DNA of 8,454 nt, taken from JBDSTW01 sp039914705. Lineage in GTDB: Bacteria > Pseudomonadota > Gammaproteobacteria > SURF-13. This document shows positions 1-5,472 of the stretch, in pieces. The notes beneath the pieces are model-generated. The model worked only from the letters and a program-made list of their open reading frames with translations, had not been told where the DNA came from and made no database searches. Location: assembly GCA_039914705.1 (NCBI GenBank), contig JBDSOT010000128.1, positions 1 to 8,454 of the forward strand, written 5' to 3'. The position numbers and the translations under genes are program-made. The stretch's first letter is position 1, and every line of letters begins with the position of its first letter.

Positions 1-43
1 AATCAATAAATCCGCTACGTAATTGAGGTAATTTTTTTCCCGA
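1..43. other. Non-coding left edge after the glycosyltransferase
   Basis: The 43 bases downstream of the glycosyltransferase stop are AT-rich and show no hairpin with a T-run on the minus strand, so transcription may continue into further genes outside the window. Confidence 0.4.
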
Positions 44-952
44 TCATTTACCAGCCGCGACTTTTCCCCACGCGAACGCGGCGCTCTTCATTGCCGGCAC
101 CCATTTCCCCGGTCCTCGGGTAACACGATAGATACGGTAGCGCAGTTCCCGGATAGCGGCACCCAACCAGAGCATCCAAAATCTATTTGATGTCGCTTTC
201 GGGTGATCGCCTTTCAGATTTTTGCCGTGCATCCACCCCTGACCTTTATAGTAGGCGCGCAAATAGGTAATGGTTTGTCTGGCACGCGGGATCCAATGAT
301 CAACCGCAGCTGACGGCACCCAACGGCCGCTACCACCCTCCGCCAGAATCGCCCGCATTACGACAGTTTCTTCGTCGGTAATAATTAATTTGCCTGGGCG
401 TGTGCCCAGTTCTGTGTTGTAGCGGAAATGGCGCTGCTCCTGTGTGCGCACTGCAAAATTTGCCCCATACGGAAGCTCTGTCGGCGTCATTGAAACCATA
501 GAGGAATTTACATCGCGGGTCGCGAAGGCGGCGTCTACATATGGTAATGCACTCGGCAGCCAGGCCGGTGATTCCGCTTCGAACCTGGGAATTATGCTAC
601 CGCCAAAAATGCCGGCCTCTGGCCACCTGGTGAAGGCGCGTTCGTATTCTACGATCCAACCCTTACCTACTATCACATCATCATCCGTCCAGATAATATA
701 ATCACCTAAGGCATTGTCAATTGCTGCATTGCGCGCATTGGACAGGCCAGGCTTAGGCTCATGAACAAGCCTGATCGGCAGACGTTCGATAAATTGATGC
801 ACGACAGCATCCGTGCCGTCCGTGCAGTTATTATTAACGACGATTATTTCCCAATCGGAATTCTGGGGCGCGCTTGCCTGATGAATTGAGGCGAGGGCCT
901 GACCCAGTAAGGCCTCCCGATTCCAGGTGCATATTGCAATTGTTAATTTCAC
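44..952 (-). CDS. Family 2 glycosyltransferase (GT-A fold) downstream of lptG
   Basis: Likely transfers a sugar from a nucleotide-sugar donor to a cell-surface glycan or its precursor; donor and acceptor cannot be told from the sequence. Numbering from the TTG at 955 (303 residues), the N-terminus has the typical GT2 strand LTIAICTWNR (4-13). NNNCTDGT (41-48) and GLSNARNAAI (70-79) form the nucleotide-binding part, DDD (91-93, after IIWT) is the metal-binding DxD-type motif, and DEE (194-196) is in the place of the catalytic base motif. No membrane segment or signal peptide is obvious, so it is probably cytosolic or peripheral at the inner membrane. There is no ATG. TTG 955 and GTG 952 are both in frame; GTG (302 residues) is preferred because AAGGA lies 8 bases upstream. 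The gene follows lptG by 20 bases, which suggests one transcript and a role linked to lipopolysaccharide or another envelope glycan. The stop is TGA. Confidence 0.88.
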   Translation of the reverse strand: MKLTIAICTWNREALLGQALASIHQASAPQNSDWEIIVVNNNCTDGTDAVVHQFIERLPIRLVHEPKPGLSNARNAAIDNALGDYIIWTDDDVIVGKGWIVEYERAFTRWPEAGIFGGSIIPRFEAESPAWLPSALPYVDAAFATRDVNSSMVSMTPTELPYGANFAVRTQEQRHFRYNTELGTRPGKLIITDEETVVMRAILAEGGSGRWVPSAAVDHWIPRARQTITYLRAYYKGQGWMHGKNLKGDHPKATSNRFWMLWLGAAIRELRYRIYRVTRGPGKWVPAMKSAAFAWGKVAAGK

Positions 953-960
953 CAAACGTA

Positions 961-965
961 TCCTT
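961..965 (-). promoter_or_regulatory. Ribosome binding site of the glycosyltransferase gene
   Basis: AAGGA on the minus strand lies between the lptG stop and the glycosyltransferase start. It is 8 bases from GTG 952 and 5 bases from TTG 955, so it favours the GTG as start. Its position directly behind the lptG stop codon fits translation in series from one mRNA. Confidence 0.6.
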
Positions 966-972
966 ACGAAAA

Positions 973-2037
973 TTAGTGAACCTTGCGCACCAGTATAAAC
1001 GACAATATAAAGAATACACTGACCGGTAAAAGTGCGCTTAGCACCGGATTAAAATTGTAAACCAGTCCGGCCTGACTGAACGTCTGATTTACGAGATAAA
1101 AACCTATGCCCACCAGGCTGCCGATAAGCATGCGCTGACCCATGCCCACAGCGCGCAACGAGCCGAACACAAACGGAATCGCCAGGAAGGTCATGAGTGC
1201 AGTGCTGAGCGGCCAGGCTGCGCGATTCCAGAAGGCCAACTCGTAAGGCCCTGCACTCTGGTCATTTTCGTGCAGATAGGTAATATATTTATGCAGTTCC
1301 CACGTCGACAGCCGATCTGGCGTAATGGACAAAACGTTGATCAGGTCAGGACTCAACAGTGATTCCCAGGTGGCACGCTTCAGCCGGCGTGTGTCCACGC
1401 GGTCTGCGCTGAGATGACTTTGCACAATACCACGCAGCATCCATTTTCCGTTCACAAAACGGGCGTCTTTGGCGTACGTGGCAACGCGCAGTTGGTGATG
1501 GTCATCGAATTCATAGATATTAATATTGCCGAGCCGCTGCCCTGGCAAGACGGTGCGTATATTAATAAAACTGCGGCCGTCTCGCGTCCAGAAACCATAA
1601 TCCGTCTTCAGCGTGATGCGGTCCGACAGGGCAAGCGAGCGCTGCGTCTGTGCATACTGTTCGCTGGCTGGCGCGACCACCTCGCCAATGAACAGCACGG
1701 CCAGGATCATGAGCAAACCGGCCTTCATAACCGACCAACTGATCTGTCCCAGCGAGACGCCTGCCGCGCGTATTACCAGCAGTTCACTATTGCTTGCGAG
1801 CCACCCCAGGCCCAGTAAACTTCCAAGTAATGCCGCCAGCGGAAACAAGGTATAAATATTTCGCGGCTGGATAAGGAGAAGATATTGAATAGCCTCTGCC
1901 AATCCGTAATTACCCTTGCCGATGTCGCCGAGTTGATCCACGAAATCAACGAAGAAAAATAACGCGATCATCACCACCATCACAAGTAGCGTGCCGGCGG
2001 CTACTGCCATTCCCAGATAACGATCCAGTATCTTCAT
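973..2037 (-). CDS. lptG: LPS export permease LptG
   Basis: Inner-membrane subunit of the LptB2FG ABC transporter. With LptF and the ATPase LptB it pulls lipopolysaccharide out of the inner membrane and passes it to the LptC-LptA bridge. The 354-residue protein is close to the E. coli length (360). It shows the family layout: a membrane helix at about 10-35, two more at about 60-80 and 103-122, a periplasmic beta-jellyroll domain at about 125-268, then three helices at about 273-293, 303-320 and 330-350. The stretch ELLVIRAAGVS (85-95) matches the cytoplasmic coupling region that contacts LptB. The pattern separates it from LptF by its position as second gene and its LptG-like N-terminus KILDRYLG. 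The ATG is one base past the lptF TGA, so translation is probably coupled. No clear Shine-Dalgarno sequence is visible. The ATPase gene lptB is not in the window. Confidence 0.95.
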   Translation of the reverse strand: MKILDRYLGMAVAAGTLLVMVVMIALFFFVDFVDQLGDIGKGNYGLAEAIQYLLLIQPRNIYTLFPLAALLGSLLGLGWLASNSELLVIRAAGVSLGQISWSVMKAGLLMILAVLFIGEVVAPASEQYAQTQRSLALSDRITLKTDYGFWTRDGRSFINIRTVLPGQRLGNINIYEFDDHHQLRVATYAKDARFVNGKWMLRGIVQSHLSADRVDTRRLKRATWESLLSPDLINVLSITPDRLSTWELHKYITYLHENDQSAGPYELAFWNRAAWPLSTALMTFLAIPFVFGSLRAVGMGQRMLIGSLVGIGFYLVNQTFSQAGLVYNFNPVLSALLPVSVFFILSFILVRKVH

Positions 2038-2038
2038 G

Positions 2039-3157
2039 TCAGGACCGATTCATCTCAGCTTGCAACGGTTTGGCAGGCTGTCCGAGGCGCAGCCAGTTCA
2101 CACCACGCTGCTGCACGTACAAGGCACCAATGGTTGCCAGCATGAGCGCGTGTACCCACCACATGCCGAATTGCCACGGCACCACACCATGGCTGACCCA
2201 GGAGCGCGCCACGCCTGTCAGATTGTTGTAGATAATGTAAACCAGAATCGCGACAAACAGTTTGGCGTATCTTCCCTTGCGGGGCGTGGTGTACGCGAGC
2301 AATACACCCAGTAAGGCCAGCAATAGCGTGGCAACCGGCAGCGAGATGCGCCATTGCAGTTCGGCAATATCCTTAATATTAGTTGAATCCAGCAACGCTG
2401 ATGTTGGCCTTGCCTCGCGCTGATCATCTGCCGGCGTCAATTCTTCCTGCTGGAACCGCAAAAAATACTTCTCGTAATGGGTGATATTGTAATCCGTATA
2501 GCGAGGGGTCAGTTCATAGCGGTTACCATTTTCCAGTAGCAGGAATTGATCGCCGGTTTTTTTATCAATGTATTTAGTGGCATGTGCAGACGATAAAATA
2601 TTCAGTTTGCCGTCCTGCCGGCTTTGCACAAACACATCTTCCATCAAGCGGGCATCCGGAGATAATTTTTCAGCATAAAAAATATAATCGCCATGACTGG
2701 ATTCCTTGAAACGCCCGGCGACAATCGTACTGAGTTCCATGCCTTTTTCGGCGCGCTCCTTGATCTGGTTCGACTGCCCGTGTGCCCATGGCCCTGCCAG
2801 CAAGGATAGAAATGCAACGATTGCGGCAATCCCCAAGGCCATCGGCAACACGATGCGCAGTATCTGCAACGGGCCTATTCCGCACGCCGCCAGCGCCGTC
2901 ATCTCACTGTCTTTATACAGGCGGCCAAGTGCCAGCACGATGGCCAGAAAAAACACCAACGGCAATACCAGCGCGAATACGCTGATGGACTTGAGGCCGA
3001 GCAAGCCAAGGACAATATCAGCAGGGAATTTTCCCGATGCGGCATCCGCCAGATACTGCGCAAAACGGTTACTTAAAAAAATGAGTAATAAAACCGGCGT
3101 CACGGCCAGTAATGTGTACAACACTTCTTTAATCAGATAGCGATTAATAATGCGCAA
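2039..3157 (-). CDS. lptF: LPS export permease LptF (TTG start preferred)
   Basis: Partner of LptG in the LptB2FG lipopolysaccharide extractor of the inner membrane. From TTG 3157 the protein has 372 residues (E. coli LptF has 366) and starts MRIINRYLIKEV, the normal LptF N-terminus. Membrane helices are at about 12-30, 52-78 and 100-122; the periplasmic jellyroll domain spans about 125-268; helices follow at about 270-290, 300-312 and 333-350. DSEMTALAACGIG (83-95) is the coupling region facing LptB. The frame stays open to a GTG at 3229, which would add 24 residues (396 in all). That extension is not LptF-like and its first codons are the likely -10 box, so it is probably untranslated. GGTGG lies 6 bases before the TTG as a modest ribosome binding site. 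It is the first gene of the minus-strand operon and divergent from pepA. Confidence 0.93.
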   Translation of the reverse strand: MRIINRYLIKEVLYTLLAVTPVLLLIFLSNRFAQYLADAASGKFPADIVLGLLGLKSISVFALVLPLVFFLAIVLALGRLYKDSEMTALAACGIGPLQILRIVLPMALGIAAIVAFLSLLAGPWAHGQSNQIKERAEKGMELSTIVAGRFKESSHGDYIFYAEKLSPDARLMEDVFVQSRQDGKLNILSSAHATKYIDKKTGDQFLLLENGNRYELTPRYTDYNITHYEKYFLRFQQEELTPADDQREARPTSALLDSTNIKDIAELQWRISLPVATLLLALLGVLLAYTTPRKGRYAKLFVAILVYIIYNNLTGVARSWVSHGVVPWQFGMWWVHALMLATIGALYVQQRGVNWLRLGQPAKPLQAEMNRS

Positions 3158-3163
3158 GGATAA

Positions 3164-3168
3164 CCACC
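3164..3168 (-). promoter_or_regulatory. Possible ribosome binding site of lptF
   Basis: GGTGG on the minus strand lies 6 bases before TTG 3157. It is not a strong Shine-Dalgarno sequence, but spacing is good and it supports the shorter lptF start that also fits the protein family. Confidence 0.4.
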
Positions 3169-3218
3169 GTGGAGGGTTATGGGAACTGCAAATACTCGAG
3201 TTTTCAGTTAGACTATTT

Positions 3219-3247
3219 ATTATACGCACAATGACCGGGCTTGCTTA
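3219..3247 (-). promoter_or_regulatory. Predicted sigma-70 promoter of the lptF-lptG operon
   Basis: A perfect TATAAT occupies 3219-3224 on the minus strand. Seventeen bases upstream is TAAGCA (3242-3247), only a 3-of-6 match to the -35 consensus. Transcription would begin near 3212, giving a leader of about 55 bases before TTG 3157. The TATAAT overlaps codons 2-4 of the longest lptF reading frame, so both cannot be used as such. The -35 touches the edge of the palindrome at 3247-3264, which suggests control by a bound protein. The strength of the call rests on the -10 box. Confidence 0.5.
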
Positions 3248-3264
3248 GCCAGAACGTCCTGGCT
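3247..3264. promoter_or_regulatory. 18-base imperfect palindrome, candidate operator between lptF and pepA
   Basis: AGCCAGAACGTCCTGGCT reads the same on both strands at 16 of 18 positions, with arms AGCCAG and CTGGCT around an ACGT core. It sits between the two divergent transcription units, touching the predicted -35 elements of both. A dimeric DNA-binding protein is the simplest explanation. I do not recognise it as the site of a named regulator. Confidence 0.4.
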
Positions 3265-3295
3265 TGAAATCTCTGGTGACCCTAAGCCATATGAT
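3264..3295 (+). promoter_or_regulatory. Weak promoter candidate for pepA
   Basis: TTGAAA (3264-3269) is a good -35 element. The -10 is less clear: CATATG at 3288-3293 has 18-base spacing but matches poorly, while TATGAT at 3290-3295 matches 5 of 6 but is 20 bases away. Transcription would begin about 40-50 bases before the pepA ATG. The -35 begins at the right end of the palindrome. Confidence 0.3.
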
Positions 3296-3333
3296 CCGGA
3301 CGAATATTCAGATAAACAACATCCCCACTTCCC

Positions 3334-3338
3334 AGGAG
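3334..3338 (+). promoter_or_regulatory. Ribosome binding site of pepA
   Basis: AGGAG lies 4 bases before the ATG at 3343. The match to the anti-Shine-Dalgarno sequence is strong and the spacing slightly short. It fixes the pepA start. Confidence 0.7.
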
Positions 3339-3342
3339 CCGT

Positions 3343-4887
3343 ATGGAATTTGCCATTAAAAGTTTGAACCCCGAAAAACTGCGCACCGCCTGTGCTGTGA
3401 TCGGCGTTTTCGAATCAAGGCAGTTATCCGGTGCCGCGCAGTCTCTGGACAAGCAGAGTAAGGGCCTGCTTGCCGGCTTAATGAAACGCGGCGACATTGA
3501 AGGAAAGCTCTGCCAAACCTTATTGCTGCACCATATCCCCAATAGCCTGTGCGAGCGAATTCTATTGGTTGGCTGCGGCCCCAGCGCCGAATTCGGCGAG
3601 GCGCAATACCGCAAAGTTGTGAACAAGGCATTGCAGATATTAAAAGAAACCCCTGCGCAGGAGGCCGCTTTTCATCTTCTGGAGTTGGATGTGCCCGGGC
3701 GCGACCTTTACTGGAAGACGCGCCAGGCCGTTGAAATCACCCGGGGGGCTATCTATCGGTTCGATCAACTCAAGAGCAGGAAGAACGGCAAACCCTACGC
3801 ACTCTCCACGCTTACCTTTAATATCGCCCAGCGCGCCGATGTGAGCGCCGGCGAACGGGCCGTGCGCGAGGGCGTAGCGATTGCCGATGGTATGGACCTG
3901 GCTAAAAATCTGGGCGATCTTCCCGGCAATATCTGCACGCCCAGCTATATCGCCAAGCAGGCCAAATCCCTGCAAAAAGATCAACCGAAGATCAAGGTTA
4001 ATGTACTTGATGAGGCGGCCATGGAAAAACTCGGCATGGGTTCGCTGCTCGCCGTGGCGCGCGGCTCGCATGAACCTGCCAAGTTTATTACCTTGGAATA
4101 CCAAGGTGGGAAAAAGGGCGATAAACCCATCGTACTCGTCGGCAAGGGGGTTACCTTCGACACCGGCGGGATTTCCATTAAACCCGCCGCGACTATGGAT
4201 GAAATGAAATACGACATGTCCGGCGCTGCCAGTGTGCTGGGCGCGCTCTCGGCCTGCGCACAACTGCAATTGCCGCTCAATGTAGTCGGCGTGATCCCGA
4301 GCACGGAAAATATGCCCGGCGGCAGCGCGATCAAACCCGGCGATATTGTGACGAGTATGTCCGGACAGACCATCGAAATCCTAAATACTGATGCAGAAGG
4401 TCGTTTGATCCTGTGCGACGCCCTGACCTACAGCGAACGCTATAATCCCGATGTGGTTATTGATATCGCGACCCTCACCGGTGCCTGCGTAGTTGCCTTG
4501 GGCAAAGTAGCCTGCGGCTTGTTGGGTAATTCGCCGCCGCTCATTCAGGACTTGCTCAAGGCCGGTGAAACGAGCGGCGACCGCGCCTGGGAAATGCCCT
4601 TATGGGATGATTATCAGGATCATTTGAAGACCAATTTTGCCGACATGGCCAACATCGGCGGGCGCGATGCCGGCACCATCACCGCCGCCTGCTTCTTATC
4701 GCGCTTCACAAAAAAATTCCGCTGGGCACATCTCGATGTCGCCGGTACGGCATGGAACTCCGGCGAGCAGAAAGGTTCCACCGGACGTCCGGTTCCGTTG
4801 CTCATGCAATATCTGATTGATCGCAGCGCAAAGGCTAAAATAGTGACGCCGGGCACACCGAAAAAAGCGGGAAGGGTAAAGGCCTAG
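3343..4887 (+). CDS. pepA: Leucyl aminopeptidase PepA (peptidase family M17)
   Basis: Cytosolic, two-metal, hexameric aminopeptidase that removes N-terminal residues, preferentially leucine, from peptides. In E. coli the same protein also binds DNA, helping Xer recombination at plasmid dimer sites and repressing carAB; whether this holds here is unknown. The protein has 514 residues (E. coli 503). The N-terminal macro-like domain covers about 1-165 and the catalytic domain about 170-495. Metal ligands expected from E. coli are all present: K268 and D273 in VGKGVTFDTGG, D291 in YDMSG, and D350 and E352 in NTDAEGRL, the M17 signature. The catalytic K280 and R354 are also present. The last 20 residues are a basic, lysine-rich tail longer than in E. 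coli. It starts the plus-strand cluster and is divergent from lptF. The stop is TAG. Confidence 0.97.
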   Translation: MEFAIKSLNPEKLRTACAVIGVFESRQLSGAAQSLDKQSKGLLAGLMKRGDIEGKLCQTLLLHHIPNSLCERILLVGCGPSAEFGEAQYRKVVNKALQILKETPAQEAAFHLLELDVPGRDLYWKTRQAVEITRGAIYRFDQLKSRKNGKPYALSTLTFNIAQRADVSAGERAVREGVAIADGMDLAKNLGDLPGNICTPSYIAKQAKSLQKDQPKIKVNVLDEAAMEKLGMGSLLAVARGSHEPAKFITLEYQGGKKGDKPIVLVGKGVTFDTGGISIKPAATMDEMKYDMSGAASVLGALSACAQLQLPLNVVGVIPSTENMPGGSAIKPGDIVTSMSGQTIEILNTDAEGRLILCDALTYSERYNPDVVIDIATLTGACVVALGKVACGLLGNSPPLIQDLLKAGETSGDRAWEMPLWDDYQDHLKTNFADMANIGGRDAGTITAACFLSRFTKKFRWAHLDVAGTAWNSGEQKGSTGRPVPLLMQYLIDRSAKAKIVTPGTPKKAGRVKA

Positions 4888-4894
4888 TGAGCGG

Positions 4895-4931
4895 ATGAGT
4901 TTCAGGATTTTTCATGCACTTGAAAACTCAT
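4895..4931 (+). other. Bulged hairpin in the pepA-holC gap
   Basis: ATGAGTTT (4895-4902) pairs perfectly with AAACTCAT (4924-4931). After a bulged A (4923) the stem continues with four more pairs, CAGG (4903-4906) with CTTG (4919-4922), including one G-U, around a 12-base loop. No T-run follows on either strand, so it is not a typical intrinsic terminator. The stem contains the upstream in-frame ATG of the holC frame, and its right arm overlaps the -35 of the possible holC promoter. It may be an mRNA processing, stability or translation-control element. Confidence 0.4.
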
Positions 4932-4948
4932 ACCCGGTTAATTTAAAT
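4920..4948 (+). promoter_or_regulatory. Candidate internal promoter of holC-valS
   Basis: TTGAAA (4920-4925) and TTAAAT (4943-4948) are separated by 17 bases. The -35 matches 5 of 6 and the -10 matches 4 of 6. Transcription would begin near 4955, about 33 bases before the preferred holC ATG at 4988. It would let holC and valS be expressed apart from pepA. Confidence 0.4.
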
Positions 4949-4987
4949 GCACCGCATTACCTTTTCCTTATCCTATTCCTGCCTCTA

Positions 4988-5422
4988 ATGACCCGCATCG
5001 ATTTTTACATACTCTCGGCCGTTGCCAATAATTGCCAGTTGTTTGTCTGCCGGCTGGCGGACAAGATTTATACGCAAGGTCATCGCTTGTATATTCATGC
5101 TCAATCGCAGCAGGAAGCCGCGCAGATTGATGAACTGCTGTGGACGTTCAGCACAGCAAATTTTCTGCCGCATGGGCTTTGCGAGTCGGGCGCGGATTCA
5201 GGGCTTCCCATTCAAATAGGATGCAACAGCGAGCCTGCACGCATCGACGGTCATGACGGCGATGTGCTGATCAATTTGACCCCGGTGGTGCCCTTGTTCT
5301 TTAGCCGCTTCGCGCGTGTCGCTGAGATTGTAGGTCAAGACGAAGACAGCAAGCTCAGTGCCCGCGAGCGTTTTCGCTTTTACCGTGATCGCGGTTATGC
5401 ACTGGAGTCGCACACGATCTAA
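4988..5422 (+). CDS. holC: DNA polymerase III chi subunit HolC
   Basis: Accessory subunit of the replicative clamp loader. In E. coli chi pairs with psi (HolD) and ties the polymerase to single-strand binding protein on the lagging strand. From ATG 4988 the protein has 144 residues (E. coli 147) and starts MTRIDFYIL, which matches the normal chi N-terminus. Conserved segments are IDELLW (47-52), ANFLPHGL (57-64), DVLINL (92-97) and ARERFRFYRDRGY (125-137). W52 and F59 align with E. coli W57 and F64, known contact residues for partner proteins. The frame is open upstream to ATG 4895, adding 31 residues with a hydrophobic stretch (HYLFLILFLPL) unlike any chi protein. No Shine-Dalgarno sequence precedes 4988, so the start rests on homology and the nearby promoter candidate. 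It lies between pepA and valS, as in E. coli. Confidence 0.9.
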   Translation: MTRIDFYILSAVANNCQLFVCRLADKIYTQGHRLYIHAQSQQEAAQIDELLWTFSTANFLPHGLCESGADSGLPIQIGCNSEPARIDGHDGDVLINLTPVVPLFFSRFARVAEIVGQDEDSKLSARERFRFYRDRGYALESHTI

Positions 5423-5425
5423 CCC

Positions 5426-5444
5426 TGACACAAAACATTTGTCA
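5426..5444. repeat. Small inverted repeat in the holC-valS gap
   Basis: TGACA (5426-5430) and TGTCA (5440-5444) form an inverted repeat with a 9-base spacer. It is overlaid by a direct repeat, CCCTGA at 5423-5428 and 5445-5450. The stem is short and could be chance. The 50-base gap holds no convincing promoter, and no clear Shine-Dalgarno sequence precedes valS. Confidence 0.25.
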
Positions 5445-5472
5445 CCCTGAATAACTTAGAACTCAATAATCC

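Noticed and set aside
1414..1818. Open frame of 134 residues on the plus strand opposite lptG
   Set aside because: Antisense to a well-supported lptG; composition is shadow-like (many His, Gln, Arg) with no recognisable domain.
2706..3140. Open frame of 144 residues on the plus strand opposite lptF
   Set aside because: Antisense to the conserved LptF membrane region and without any family signature.
3640..4269. Long open frame on the minus strand inside pepA (209 residues)
   Set aside because: It lies wholly opposite the strongly conserved pepA catalytic region, resembles no family I know, and has no ribosome binding site or promoter that I can see; it is a by-product of pepA codon use.
4895..4931. 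Intrinsic terminator after pepA
   Set aside because: The hairpin has no following T-run on either strand and the stem is AT-rich, so termination is unlikely.
4895..4987. N-terminal extension of HolC as a real membrane anchor
   Set aside because: Chi is a soluble clamp-loader subunit, the inner ATG gives a normal-length protein, and a promoter candidate lies within the extension; chance openness is more likely.
5439..5470. Possible valS promoter TTGTCA ... AATAAT
   Set aside because: Spacing is 20 bases and the transcript would start at or past the valS ATG, so it could not give a normal message.
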